58,763 bases of DNA from Alphaproteobacteria bacterium (GTDB taxonomy: Bacteria > Pseudomonadota > Alphaproteobacteria > Rhizobiales > Beijerinckiaceae). The stretch lies in assembly GCA_021325385.1 (NCBI GenBank), contig JAJPHH010000120.1, positions 1-58,763 on the forward strand, written 5' to 3'. Both the position numbers and the translations under genes were made by a program. The notes under the pieces are model-generated. The model made no database searches. It was not told the DNA's origin and worked only from the letters and a program-made list of their open reading frames with translations. Below, one piece after another: positions 30,390 to 39,071 of the stretch (positions are counted from its first letter, which is position 1; the number at the start of each line of letters is the position of its first letter).

Positions 30390-30530
30390 CCCCCTCCCCG
30401 GCCCTCCCCCGCTTCGCGGGAGAGGGAGGGCGCCGAGCCGCTCCTGCCTATCCTGCCCCGGCGCCCGCGAGGCGGGTCGCGGCGCGTGGGCCCCCCTCTC
30501 CCGCGAAGCGGGGGAGGGCCGGGGAGGGGG
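30390..30530. repeat. Interspersed repeat, 37-bp perfect inverted arms, between phoH and ybeY
   Basis: Bases 30390-30426 and 30494-30530 are perfect 37-bp inverted repeats made of C-rich CCCTCTCCCGCGAAGCGGG-type sequence. Each arm contains its own small CCCGC/GCGGG hairpin, and a 67-bp spacer lies between them. A diverged copy is at 43088-43231. This sequence type is widespread between genes in Rhizobiales genomes. Here it is transcribed within an operon, 32 bp below phoH, and could fold into a very stable RNA stem. Confidence 0.85.
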
Positions 30531-30562
30531 CGTGCGGCCGCTCATCGATCTATTGGTCGGTT

Positions 30563-31609
30563 TCATCGCCGCGCCTGCGCCTTCGAGTCGTCATAGGCCG
30601 CGACGATGCGGCGGACGAGGTCGTGCCGCACCACGTCGCCGGCGCGGAAGACGACGTGGCCGACGCCTTCGAGCCGCGACAGCAGCGCCACCGCGTCGCT
30701 CAAGCCGGATTTCTCGCCGTGCGGCAAATCGGTCTGGCTCGGATCGCCGTTGACGATCATGCGCGAGCCCTCGCCGAGCCGGGTCAGGAACATCTTCATC
30801 TGCATGGCCGTGGCGTTTTGCGCCTCGTCGAGCAGGATGAGCGAATTGGAGAGGGTGCGGCCGCGCATGAAGGCGAGCGGCGCGATCTCGATCATGCCGG
30901 TCTCGAGGCCGCGCTCGACCATGCGGCCGTCCATGAATTCATAAAGCGCGTCATAGATCGGGCGAAGGTACGGGTCGACCTTTTCGCGCATGTCGCCGGG
31001 CAGGAAGCCGATCTTCTCGCCGGCTTCGACGGCGGGCCGCGACAGGATCAGCCGCTCGACCGCGCCCTGTTCGAGCAGCGACACCGCGTAGCCCACCGCG
31101 AGCCAGGTCTTGCCGGTGCCGGCCGGGCCTTCGGCGAAAACCAGTTCGTGGCGCTTCAGCGACGTCAGATAATGGTTCTGGGCCGCATTGCGCGCGCGGA
31201 CGACGCCGCGTTTGCGCGTCCTGATCAGCTCGAAAGCCGGACGCTGATCGGGGTCGCTCGGGAACAGGCTGCCTTGCAGCGCGCCCTCGGCGATCGCGCC
31301 GTCGACGTCGCCGAGATCGGCGCCCTGGCCGAGCTTGGCCCGCTCGTAAAGCATTTCGAAAACGCGGCGCGCGTGCTCGGCCGCCTCTTTCGGCCCCTTG
31401 ATGACGACGTGATTGCCGTTGGCGTTGGCGACGACGCCGAGCTTGCGCTCGATCGCCGCAAGATTCTGGTCGTAGTGACCGAAAACGACGGAAGCCAGGC
31501 CGTTATCGTCGAAAGCAAGCGTGGTTTCGAAAGGTTTGTCGCGCGTCTCTGTTTGCATGTCGGCGTTCGCCGGAGGAATCTTGGCGATCGTACGATCCTG
31601 CGTTCTCAA
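30563..31609 (-). CDS. PhoH-family ATPase (YbeZ)
   Basis: 348-aa protein with an N-terminal RNA-binding-like region (about residues 25-100) and a PhoH P-loop domain: Walker A GPAGTGKT near residue 158, LILSRPAVEAGEKIGFLPGD, and Walker B ILLDEAQNAT. YbeZ acts with YbeY in RNA metabolism. The start is uncertain: TTG 31609 has AGGAG ten bases upstream, whereas ATG 31558 gives a 331-aa form beginning MQTETRDKP. It lies 13 bp below miaB. Confidence 0.93.
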   Translation of the reverse strand: MRTQDRTIAKIPPANADMQTETRDKPFETTLAFDDNGLASVVFGHYDQNLAAIERKLGVVANANGNHVVIKGPKEAAEHARRVFEMLYERAKLGQGADLGDVDGAIAEGALQGSLFPSDPDQRPAFELIRTRKRGVVRARNAAQNHYLTSLKRHELVFAEGPAGTGKTWLAVGYAVSLLEQGAVERLILSRPAVEAGEKIGFLPGDMREKVDPYLRPIYDALYEFMDGRMVERGLETGMIEIAPLAFMRGRTLSNSLILLDEAQNATAMQMKMFLTRLGEGSRMIVNGDPSQTDLPHGEKSGLSDAVALLSRLEGVGHVVFRAGDVVRHDLVRRIVAAYDDSKAQARR

Positions 31610-31622
31610 ATGAGTGGGTCTC

Positions 31623-33068
31623 CTAACCCGTCGCGTCGATGATGCGGCCTCTGAGCGAATGCGGGCCGACGCTCAGAATCTCGATATCCGCCAGCTCCCC
31701 GATCAATTCGGGCGCGCCCTCCGCCAGCACAGACTGCATATAGGGAGAGCGGCCGACCAATTGACCGGGATAGCGGCCGATTTTTTCGATCAAAACTGAC
31801 AGGACGCGACCGACCATGCCGCGATTGAAGGCCTGGCGCTGTTCTTCAAGCGCGTCCTGCAGGCGCGCCAAGCGGCGCGCCTTGGTCGCCTCGTCGATCT
31901 GGTCCGCCATTTCGGCGCCGGGCGTGCCCGGCCGCGGCGAATATTTGAACGAAAACGACGAGGCGAAGCCGATTTTCTCGGTCAGCGCCAGCGTCTCTTC
32001 GAACTCCGCTTCGCTCTCGCCGGGAAAGCCGACGATGAAATCCGACGACAGCGCGATATCCGGCCGGGCGGCGCGCAAGGCGGCGACGACCGCGAGGTAA
32101 TCCTCGGCCGTGTGCCGGCGGTTCATCGCGGCGAGAACGCGGTTCGAGCCCGATTGCGCCGGCAGATGGAGGTAAGGAGAAAGAGCAGGATTGTCGCGAT
32201 GAGCGTCGATCAGCGAAGGCGACATATCGGTCGGGTGCGACGTCGTATAGCGGACCCGCGCCACGCCCGGGCGAGCGGCGACCCGCTCGAGCAACGCGGC
32301 GAGATCGCAAGCGCCGCCGTCTTCGGCGAGGCCGTGATAGGCGTTAACATTCTGGCCGATCAGGGTGATTTCGCGCACGCCGGCGGCCGCGAGCGAGTCG
32401 ATCTCGGCCAGAATCTGCGCCACGGGCCGGGAAAATTCTGCGCCGCGCGTATAGGGGACGACGCAGAACGAGCAAAACTTGTCGCAGCCCTCCTGCACCG
32501 TGACGAAGGCGGTCACGCCGCGCGCCCGCGTCGCCGCCGGCGCGGCGGCCGGCAGATGGTCGAATTTGCTGTGGACCGGGAAATCGGTGTCGACGACCGG
32601 CTGAGCTTCCGCTTGGCGCAGCAATTGCGGCAGGCGATGATAATTCTGCGGGCCGACGACGAGATCGACGGCCGGCTGCCGGCGGATGATTTCCGCCCCT
32701 TCCGCCTGGGCGACGCAACCAGCGACGACGATTTGGGTCTTGCGCCCGGCCTGGGCGCGGCGCTCTTTCAGTTCGCGCGTCTTGCCGAGTTCGGAGAAAA
32801 TCTTCTCCGAGGCCTTTTCGCGGATATGGCAAGTGTTCAGGACGACGAGATCGGCCTCTTCGATCTCGGCCGTCGGCGAATAGCCCTCGCCCGCAGCGAC
32901 GTCGCTCATGCGCTGCGAATCATAGACATTCATCTGACAGCCGAATGACTTGACGAAAATCTTTTTGCCGTCTTCGAGCCGGGATTTTTGAGCGACAGGG
33001 GGCGCGGCGCGGTCAAGAATGTCGAACGGGGCTGCCAAAAAGGGTCTCCAGGCCAATCCGCCCTTCAT
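31623..33068 (-). CDS. miaB: tRNA-2-methylthio-N6-dimethylallyladenosine synthase MiaB
   Basis: Radical-SAM methylthiotransferase (481 aa) acting on A37 of tRNAs. The N-terminal iron-sulfur domain has cysteines in [20 protein letters not shown] and [10 protein letters not shown]; the radical-SAM cluster is [16 protein letters not shown]; a TRAM domain ends the protein. An N-terminal leader of about 35 residues precedes the conserved core, so the true start could be later. Its start directly abuts the stop of the acyltransferase gene. It uses SAM made by MetK, encoded in the same block. Confidence 0.96.
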   Translation of the reverse strand: MKGGLAWRPFLAAPFDILDRAAPPVAQKSRLEDGKKIFVKSFGCQMNVYDSQRMSDVAAGEGYSPTAEIEEADLVVLNTCHIREKASEKIFSELGKTRELKERRAQAGRKTQIVVAGCVAQAEGAEIIRRQPAVDLVVGPQNYHRLPQLLRQAEAQPVVDTDFPVHSKFDHLPAAAPAATRARGVTAFVTVQEGCDKFCSFCVVPYTRGAEFSRPVAQILAEIDSLAAAGVREITLIGQNVNAYHGLAEDGGACDLAALLERVAARPGVARVRYTTSHPTDMSPSLIDAHRDNPALSPYLHLPAQSGSNRVLAAMNRRHTAEDYLAVVAALRAARPDIALSSDFIVGFPGESEAEFEETLALTEKIGFASSFSFKYSPRPGTPGAEMADQIDEATKARRLARLQDALEEQRQAFNRGMVGRVLSVLIEKIGRYPGQLVGRSPYMQSVLAEGAPELIGELADIEILSVGPHSLRGRIIDATG

Positions 33069-33959
33069 TTAGAGCCTTTGGGCCGCGGGGAGAATAGCAG
33101 ATTTGGCGGGCGAGGGTTCAAGTCGGCCGAGCCGAGCCTGCTCGGCCAAGGCGCGCACCGCTCGCTCGGCGCGGCGGGCGATCTGCTTGCGATGCTCGCC
33201 GCGATGGACATAGAGCGGCGCCCCGCAATAGAGGTCGCAATCGACGCTCCCGGCGAGGAGAAATCGCCATAAATGGCTGAAAAATGTCATATCGCCATAC
33301 CAGGCGACGAATGGCCGCTCGGCCCGGCCGAGCGGCAAGCCGCCGCGCCGCGAATAGGCGATGAAGATCGGCTGGACCATCGCCGAATGGAGCGGGTCGT
33401 CGAGCGCGAGGCGGCTCGCCTCGAAATGCGAAGATTTGAACCGGAGAATGCGGTTGCCGTCATTGGTCGTCGCCTCGGCGAACAGCACCACGGCCGATCC
33501 GGCGCGCATGCGCCTGGCCATTTCGGCGTTGACCAGGGGGATCTTCCGCCGCCGGCCGCGATCGACATAGACCGCGCCCTGCAGGCCGACCAACAGGCGG
33601 GCGAGAAAGCGCGCGCCGACCTCTTTTTTCGCCAGGAAAGCGGTCGGCCGCAACGCGCCGAGCACCACGATGTCCAACCAGGAGACGTGATTGGGGACCA
33701 CGAGCTGGGGCCTGAAGTCGCTCGCTCGGCCATGGACATGCAAGCGGACGCCGAGTCCGAAGCACAATGCGCGGTGGAGCAGAGGCGGCAGGCTCTCGCC
33801 AAGCCGCCAACCGCGGCGGAGCGCGACATGGCGAATCGGGCCGCCGATCAGCACGATCAGCGCCGCCGCCGCCAAGGCGGCGAGCAGCCTGGCGAGAACG
33901 ACCGGGCCGTTGGCCCGAAAGAAAAAGGCCGCGGATTTGAGAACAGCCCCCCGGCTCAC
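33069..33959 (-). CDS. PlsC-type 1-acylglycerol-3-phosphate O-acyltransferase family protein
   Basis: 296-aa membrane-associated acyltransferase (GTG start at 33959). One N-terminal hydrophobic helix lies at about residues 20-42. The catalytic HX4D motif is NHVSWLD, and FAEATTNDGN stands for the second motif, in place of the usual FPEGTRS. Members of this group make phosphatidic acid or, in Rhizobiales, ornithine lipids (OlsA); motifs alone cannot separate them. It abuts rimI upstream and miaB downstream without a gap. Confidence 0.88.
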   Translation of the reverse strand: MSRGAVLKSAAFFFRANGPVVLARLLAALAAAALIVLIGGPIRHVALRRGWRLGESLPPLLHRALCFGLGVRLHVHGRASDFRPQLVVPNHVSWLDIVVLGALRPTAFLAKKEVGARFLARLLVGLQGAVYVDRGRRRKIPLVNAEMARRMRAGSAVVLFAEATTNDGNRILRFKSSHFEASRLALDDPLHSAMVQPIFIAYSRRGGLPLGRAERPFVAWYGDMTFFSHLWRFLLAGSVDCDLYCGAPLYVHRGEHRKQIARRAERAVRALAEQARLGRLEPSPAKSAILPAAQRL

Positions 33960-34442
33960 TTAGAGCAAATCCCTGCGTAGAACGAGCGCGGTCGCCGGCG
34001 CGCCGTCGCTTTTCCGATAATAGCCTTTTCTCTGGCCGACCTCGCGAAAGCCGAATCTGGCGTAAAGCGCAAGCGCGGCCGCGTTGTCCTGTTCGACTTC
34101 CAGGAACAGCTTCTTGACGCCGAGCGAGGCGAGGCGCGCCATATGAGCGGCGAGCAGCGCCCGGCCGACGCCGCGCCGGCGCAAAGCCGCATCGACGGCG
34201 ACGGTCAGGATCTCGGCTTCGTCGGCGGCGAGACGCGTCAAGACGAAGCCGCGCAATCGGCCGCTCGCCGGATCGACCGCTGCCTCGCCGGAGACATTGG
34301 CGGCCGAGATGAGGCTCTCGAATTCCTGCGCCGACCAGCCATGGGCGAAGGACGCGGCATGGAGCGCCGCGCATTGCGCGGCGCGGTCGCTGCGCAGCGG
34401 GCGCAGAACCGGCTGGGCGGCCTTTCGGAATGGGAAGACCAT
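33960..34442 (-). CDS. rimI: Ribosomal-protein-alanine N-acetyltransferase RimI-type
   Basis: GNAT acetyltransferase of 160 aa. The acetyl-CoA loop reads VDAALRRRGVGRALLAAHM, and the C-terminal EVEQDNAAALALYARFGF is characteristic of RimI, which acetylates the N-terminus of ribosomal protein S18. ATG 34442 (MVFPFRKA) is chosen; upstream sequence in this frame belongs to the tsaB gene. It lies 17 bp downstream of tsaB, the usual tsaB-rimI order. Confidence 0.92.
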   Translation of the reverse strand: MVFPFRKAAQPVLRPLRSDRAAQCAALHAASFAHGWSAQEFESLISAANVSGEAAVDPASGRLRGFVLTRLAADEAEILTVAVDAALRRRGVGRALLAAHMARLASLGVKKLFLEVEQDNAAALALYARFGFREVGQRKGYYRKSDGAPATALVLRRDLL

Positions 34443-34459
34443 GCGTCTTTGTAGGCGTC

Positions 34460-35149
34460 TTAAGGGCTGGCGCGGGCGATTGCGGGATTTTCGGGGGCTT
34501 GGGCGTCGGGCGCTTTGAGGTAGAGCGGCCGCGGCGGCGATTGATCCGGATCGGCGACGAGGCCGAGCCGCGCCACGGCGACAATATCCGGGCAGTCGAT
34601 CGGGCCGGCGATTTCGGCCGCGAGGCCGGCTCGCGCGGCCTCCGCGGCGAGGAGCGGCGCAGCGCTGCCGGCGAGGCGCACCGGCCCCGAGCCAATCAGC
34701 CGGACCGCGTCGCGTAAGTTCGCAAGCCGCGGCGGCAGCAGCGGCCGTCCGTTCGCCTCGAAGAGCTGCAGATAGACCCGACCATGCTTGGCGTCGATCG
34801 CCGCCGCGATGACGCCTGGCCTGGGATCGGCGAGGAGCGAGCCGGCGAAGGCGGCGAGCGAGGAGACGCCGACCACTGGCGCTGACAGGCCGAGACCGAT
34901 CGCCCGCGCCGTTGCGAGGCCGATTCGGATGCCGGTGAAGGAGCCGGGCCCGACCGTCGCGGCGACGCGATCGAGCGAAGAAAAGCCGCGTTCGACGCCG
35001 GCCATCAGCTTTTGCAGCAGCGGCGCGAGCGCCTCGGCGTGGCCGCGCTCCATCGGCAGCGTCTCGAGCGCGATCGGCGCCGCCGCGCCGCTCTCCGCGA
35101 CGCAAGCCGAGGCCGCGCCGCAGGACGTGTCGATGGCGAGAATGCGCAT
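34460..35149 (-). CDS. tsaB: TsaB, tRNA threonylcarbamoyladenosine biosynthesis protein
   Basis: 229-aa actin-like-fold partner of TsaD in t6A37 synthesis. It has the N-terminal LAIDTSCGAASACVAE and the VGPGSFTGIRIGLATARAIG motif. It is the first gene of the minus-strand block that continues through rimI, plsC, miaB, phoH, ybeY and corC, so its promoter should lie at 35150-35260, shared with the divergent toxin-antitoxin genes; I see no clear promoter for it. Confidence 0.94.
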   Translation of the reverse strand: MRILAIDTSCGAASACVAESGAAAPIALETLPMERGHAEALAPLLQKLMAGVERGFSSLDRVAATVGPGSFTGIRIGLATARAIGLGLSAPVVGVSSLAAFAGSLLADPRPGVIAAAIDAKHGRVYLQLFEANGRPLLPPRLANLRDAVRLIGSGPVRLAGSAAPLLAAEAARAGLAAEIAGPIDCPDIVAVARLGLVADPDQSPPRPLYLKAPDAQAPENPAIARASP

Positions 35150-35265
35150 GGGCGGTGTGGTATCGCAAAGCCCGCGGGGGGAGAAGGGCTGGATTAAGGT
35201 TCACCAGGTTCGGTTCGTTTGAGCGAACTTGCCGAACCAGAGACCGACAGTTTGGGTTGTTCCTC

Positions 35266-35294
35266 TTGAAGGCTATACGTCAATGACGTATATT
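35266..35294 (+). promoter_or_regulatory. Promoter with overlapping palindromic operator of the toxin-antitoxin pair
   Basis: TTGAAG (35266-35271) and TATATT (35289-35294) have an ideal 17-bp spacing. The spacer and -10 carry a perfect palindrome, TATACGTCA-A-TGACGTATA (35274-35292, 9-bp arms). The expected transcription start, about 7 bp after the -10, falls at 35300-35302, i.e. on the toxin's GTG codon. The layout suits autorepression by the HigA-type antitoxin. Confidence 0.75.
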
Positions 35295-35299
35295 GCGCT

Positions 35300-35659
35300 G
35301 TGCATACGGTCATCGAAACCCCGACGTATCTCGCCGACCTGAAGGCGGCTCATGTAGGGGTCGACGAAGCGGCGCAGATCGTCGCGATTATTGCAGCCGC
35401 GCCCGAGGCTGGAGACCTGATCGTCGGGACTGGAGGCGCTCGCAAAGTTAGGATTGCCGGACGCGGCAAGGGCAAGTCGGGCGGCTATCGCATCATTACC
35501 TATTTCGCCGCGAAAGACGTTCCCGTTTTCCTCCTCGCGTTGATTTCGAAAGGAGAACGAGCAGATTTGTCGCAAGCCGAACGCAACGCGCTCAAAGTGG
35601 AATTAGCCTCGCTTGCCGATGATTATCGCGCAGGCGTCGCGGCCAAGCGGAAAGATTGA
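35300..35659 (+). CDS. RelE/HigB-type toxin of type II toxin-antitoxin pair
   Basis: 119-aa toxin of the RelE/ParE superfamily. The core [24 protein letters not shown] (given here only as [19 protein letters not shown]) resembles the HigB/RelE beta-sheet motif KARLAGRGKRGGYRVI, and [15 protein letters not shown] follows. Such toxins cleave mRNA on the ribosome. GTG 35300 is the only possible start in this frame, because a stop and no other start codon lie just upstream. It precedes the antitoxin gene by 10 bp, the higBA order. Confidence 0.85.
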   Translation: MHTVIETPTYLADLKAAHVGVDEAAQIVAIIAAAPEAGDLIVGTGGARKVRIAGRGKGKSGGYRIITYFAAKDVPVFLLALISKGERADLSQAERNALKVELASLADDYRAGVAAKRKD

Positions 35660-35669
35660 GGATGTCCCT

Positions 35670-35984
35670 ATGACTAAGCTCGGCGATCGTCTGCTCACGG
35701 CGGCCAAGGAAGCTCGCGCCATCGCCAAGGGCGAAGCCGATCCTGCGAGCTATCGCGTGCATGTTCCAGAAAAGTTGGACGTGAAAGCGATTCGCGCGAA
35801 GCTCGGGCTTAGTCAGAACGCCTTTGCCGCCCGCTTCGGCATCTCGCCAGGCACGCTAAAAAATTGGGAGCAGGGCGTCAGAGACCCGGACGCACAGGCG
35901 CGGGTGCTTCTCACGATCATCGATCGAGAGCCCGAAGCGGTCCAAAGGGCCCTTGCGGCGGACTTGAACCAGGGCAGCCTCTGA
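35670..35984 (+). CDS. HigA-type antitoxin with XRE helix-turn-helix
   Basis: 104-aa antitoxin. The C-terminal half is a DNA-binding helix-turn-helix, LGLSQNAFAARFGISPGTLK followed by NWEQGVRDPD, typical of HigA/XRE antitoxins; the N-terminal half should bind the toxin. GAGGAT lies 8 bp before ATG 35670. The 10-bp gap to the toxin suggests one transcript. The perfect palindrome in the promoter is the likely binding site. It is convergent with argB. Confidence 0.88.
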   Translation: MTKLGDRLLTAAKEARAIAKGEADPASYRVHVPEKLDVKAIRAKLGLSQNAFAARFGISPGTLKNWEQGVRDPDAQARVLLTIIDREPEAVQRALAADLNQGSL

Positions 35985-36014
35985 CGCGTGCACTCCGCCA
36001 AACGCAAGCCACGG

Positions 36015-36028
36015 CGCCCCGCGGGGCG
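36015..36028. terminator. Possible hairpin between convergent higA and argB
   Basis: CGCCCCGCGGGGCG is a perfect 14-bp palindrome in the 50 bp between the two convergent stops. It has no T-run on either side, so termination is only a guess. Confidence 0.3.
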
Positions 36029-36034
36029 AGGGAG

Positions 36035-36931
36035 CTACCGCGTCACCAGCGTCCCCGCGCCTTCGTCGGTCAGCAGTTCGATCAGCACGGCGTGCGGAAT
36101 CTTGCCGTCGAGGATGACGACGCCTTCGACGCCTTGCTCGAGCGCATAAATACAGGTCTCGACTTTGGGAATCATCCCGCCGGTGATCGTCCCGTCGGCG
36201 ATCAGGCCGCGGATCTGATCGACCTTCAGCTCCTTGATGAGCTGCTTATCCTTGTCGAGCACGCCGGGCACGTCGGTCAGCAGCAACAGGCGTTTCGCGT
36301 TGAGCGCGCCAGCGATGGCGCCGGCGAACGTGTCGGCGTTGATGTTGTAGGTCTCGCTGTCCGCGCCCTGCGCGACCGGCGCGAGGACGGGGATGAGCTC
36401 GCGGCCCAGGATCTGATCGAGCACGGTCGTATCGACCTTGGCCGGCTCGCCGACATAGCCGAGATCGACCACGTCCTCGACTTCGATATTGCCGCCGGCC
36501 GCGGCGCGCGTGACCTTGCGCGCCGTCACCATATTGCCGTCCTTGCCGCAGAGGCCGACCGCTCGTCCGCCCTCGGCGTTGATCAGGCCGACGATCTGCT
36601 TGTTGATCGCGCCGGCGAGGACCATCTCGACGATCTCGACCGTCGCTTTGTCGGTGATGCGCAGGCCGCCGGAAAAGCGCGATTCGATGCCGAGCTTCTT
36701 CAGCATCACGCCGATCTGCGGGCCGCCGCCATGGACCACGACCGGATTGACGCCCGATTGCTCGAGCAGAACCATGTCCTTGGCGAAATCGCGCGCCTTT
36801 TCTTCGTCGCCCATGGCGTGGCCGCCATATTTGACGACGATGGTGGCGTCGTCATAGCGCAGCATATGCGGCAGCGCCTGCATCAGGATTTCGGATTGCT
36901 CCTGCGGGCTGGCCTTGCGAATGTCGTTCAT
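36035..36931 (-). CDS. argB: Acetylglutamate kinase
   Basis: Arginine-pathway enzyme (298 aa) phosphorylating N-acetylglutamate. Motifs are VVKYGGHAM (Lys in the ATP site), [10 protein letters not shown], and [14 protein letters not shown]. The N-terminal extension of about 25 residues (including [11 protein letters not shown]) is the type found in arginine-inhibited hexameric enzymes, where it carries the inhibitor site. The 201 bp upstream, toward the BMP gene, hold nothing I recognise. Confidence 0.97.
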   Translation of the reverse strand: MNDIRKASPQEQSEILMQALPHMLRYDDATIVVKYGGHAMGDEEKARDFAKDMVLLEQSGVNPVVVHGGGPQIGVMLKKLGIESRFSGGLRITDKATVEIVEMVLAGAINKQIVGLINAEGGRAVGLCGKDGNMVTARKVTRAAAGGNIEVEDVVDLGYVGEPAKVDTTVLDQILGRELIPVLAPVAQGADSETYNINADTFAGAIAGALNAKRLLLLTDVPGVLDKDKQLIKELKVDQIRGLIADGTITGGMIPKVETCIYALEQGVEGVVILDGKIPHAVLIELLTDEGAGTLVTR

Positions 36932-37132
36932 GACGGAAGAAGCTCCGGGTTGGCCGGTCTTCTAGCGGCTCAAGGCGCCAAGCTCAATGCGGAGAGGCCG
37001 GAAACCGCGCGCCGCGCGATCCGTTCGCCGGCGGTCGCGAGCGGATTTGTCCGACACGCGGCGACACGCGCCATGCGTCGGACGCCCGAAGCTCGAAATG
37101 GCTGAACGGCGTAAGCCGGCCGACGGCGGGAC

Positions 37133-38224
37133 TCAGGTGATCGAGCCGATGACGCCCTCGATCAGATAGTTCGTGCCCCAGAGACTGCCCTCGTAAAGAT
37201 CGAGAGTCTTGCTGGCGATCACGTTGCCTTTGTTGTCCTTGACGCCGCCGACGAAGATCGGCTTGTCGGCCTTCATATCTTCGATGGCTGCGAGAGCCGC
37301 CTTGCGCGCCGCCTCGCTGGCGCCGGCGCCGAAAGGCGTGCTCTTGACGAGGTCCTTGTCGTAACCGCCTTCGTTCATGTTCGGAAGCTTCTCGCCTTTT
37401 GCGATGAGTTTGGCGTAGGCGTCGTAGACGGTGCTCCACTTCATCTCCGCGCCCGTGATGAAGCCCTTCGGCGCGAGGTTGCTTTGATCGGCGTTATGCC
37501 CCAAAGTTTTTGCCCCGCGCGCTTCCGCGGTCTCGATAACCACTTTCGGACTATCGACATGGCAGGCGATCACGTCGCAACCGGAATCGACGAGCGCTTG
37601 CGCTGATTCCGCCTCGCGCACCGGCAAGGACCAGTCTCCGGTGATGATCAGATGGACCTCCGCCGCCGGATTGACCATCTTGACGCCGACCGTGAACGAG
37701 TTGACGTTGCGAAGCACCAGGCCGATCGGTTTGGCCGCGATATAGCCGATCTTGTTGGACTTGGTCGAAAGCCCGGCGGCGACGCCGTTCACATAGTGAC
37801 CCTGGTCCATATAGGAATAATAGCCGCCGGCGTTCTTCGGGTCCTTGTCCTTGTTCCAGAGACCCGTCGGATGGCGAAACTCGACATTAGGGTATTTTCG
37901 CGCTGCATCGAGCATGAACGGGTTGAAATAGCCGAACGAGGTCGGAAAGAGCAAAGAGGCGCCGTCCAAGTTGATCATCGATTCCATGGTTTTCGCCACG
38001 GCGTCGGTCTCCGGAACGTTCTCTTCCTCGACCACGGTGATGCCGGGAAGGTTCTTCAAGGCGGCCGCGGCGACGGCGTGCGATTGGTTCCAGCCATAGT
38101 CGTCCTTCGATCCGACATAGATGAAACCGATCGTCTTGCCGGCGGCGCGCGCCATGGGCAGTCCGGTCAGCAGAGCCGCTCCAGCCGCAGCCCCCGACAA
38201 AAATCCGCGTCGTGTCACGTTCAT
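37133..38224 (-). CDS. BMP-family ABC substrate-binding protein, Tat signal
   Basis: 363-aa periplasmic binding protein of the basic membrane protein family (PnrA/Med), members of which bind nucleosides or sugars. The N-terminus NVTRRGFLSGAAAGAALL is a twin-arginine signal with cleavage near MARAAG. Conserved YVGSKDDYGWNQSHAVAAA and LFPTSFGYFNPFM follow. No ATPase or permease gene is next to it, which is unusual; either it is an orphan or it serves a transporter encoded elsewhere. The flavin-reductase gene lies 163 bp upstream on the same strand. Confidence 0.88.
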   Translation of the reverse strand: MNVTRRGFLSGAAAGAALLTGLPMARAAGKTIGFIYVGSKDDYGWNQSHAVAAAALKNLPGITVVEEENVPETDAVAKTMESMINLDGASLLFPTSFGYFNPFMLDAARKYPNVEFRHPTGLWNKDKDPKNAGGYYSYMDQGHYVNGVAAGLSTKSNKIGYIAAKPIGLVLRNVNSFTVGVKMVNPAAEVHLIITGDWSLPVREAESAQALVDSGCDVIACHVDSPKVVIETAEARGAKTLGHNADQSNLAPKGFITGAEMKWSTVYDAYAKLIAKGEKLPNMNEGGYDKDLVKSTPFGAGASEAARKAALAAIEDMKADKPIFVGGVKDNKGNVIASKTLDLYEGSLWGTNYLIEGVIGSIT

Positions 38225-38387
38225 GGTCCATGCTCCTTCCTACGATGGGAGCTCGCTCGGCAAATGCTCCAGCGACTCTCTGCTTGCGACGACTCACGGA
38301 TGTGTGTTGCAGCCTCCGCGCCGCAACACGAGTCCGCGCCGAGCGTCGTCACTGTCCCATGCCCAACAGCAAGACGCGTGCCGCGCG

Positions 38388-39071
38388 CTATCCGAACTCG
38401 GCGCTCGACCGCGTCCGCTTCGCCTGACATTCCTCCCATTCGGCCACCGTCATCGTCGGCAGGTCGAATTGGTCGCGTGTTCGCGAATAGCCGTGTCCGC
38501 CGAGCCGCCCGACGGCGTCCATCCTGCGCTGATCGACATGCATGGTGGCCGAATCGACTGCGCCGGCTTTGATGAAACAAGCCAACACAAGTCCAAGGAC
38601 GATCTCGCGCGACTTGCCGACTTCCAGGGTCAGGTACCGCCGGCACTCGAGCGAAGCCGGCGCTTCGGCGATCCGCGGGCATTTGACGTGGACGCCTTTC
38701 ACCGCGGTTAGGCCGGACAGGGCGATCTCGTCGACCTCCGGCGGAAAAGGCGTCGCGCAAATGTTCATCGCGGCGAGGATCGCATCGTCGACGATGTTGA
38801 CCGTGAATTCCTCGGTCATCCGGATGTTGCGGCCGGTGTCCTTGAAACGCATATCGTCGTGGTTTTCGACGCCGATCGCCACGATCGCGGGGTCGGCCGA
38901 AAGGCAGTTGAAGAAGCTGAACGGCGCGGCGTTCTGCGCGCCGTGTTCGTCGACCGTCGTGACGAACGCGATCGGGCGCGGAATCACCGTGCCGATCAGA
39001 AGCTTGTAGCGCTCGCGCGGCGAAAGCCGCGCGAAATCGAAATGCGTATGCGGCGCGTCGGGCGGCGTCAT
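38388..39071 (-). CDS. Flavin reductase family protein (FMN-binding split barrel)
   Basis: 227-aa protein with the split-barrel flavin-binding fold. The motif IGTVIPRPIAFVTTVDEHG and NAAPFSFFNCLSADPAIVAIG are typical of the group that contains FMN reductases and of flavoprotein subunits with unknown substrates. ATG 39071 overlaps the GntR stop by 4 bp, so it is translationally coupled to that regulator. Its partner oxygenase, if any, is not in this window. Confidence 0.88.
   Translation of the reverse strand: MTPPDAPHTHFDFARLSPRERYKLLIGTVIPRPIAFVTTVDEHGAQNAAPFSFFNCLSADPAIVAIGVENHDDMRFKDTGRNIRMTEEFTVNIVDDAILAAMNICATPFPPEVDEIALSGLTAVKGVHVKCPRIAEAPASLECRRYLTLEVGKSREIVLGLVLACFIKAGAVDSATMHVDQRRMDAVGRLGGHGYSRTRDQFDLPTMTVAEWEECQAKRTRSSAEFG

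Noticed and set aside
30390-30530. CRISPR-like array made of the CCCTCTCCCGC sequences
   Set aside because: There are only two arms, inverted rather than direct, with no regular spacers and no cas genes.
29862-30566. A longer YbeY starting at 30566 (234 aa)
   Set aside because: The extra N-terminal residues come from translation of the interspersed repeat; MLDIAVERV at 30353 is the normal start.
33960-35204. A 414-aa RimI fusion protein
   Set aside because: The upstream part is an out-of-frame reading of tsaB, which is itself intact; RimI proper starts at 34442.
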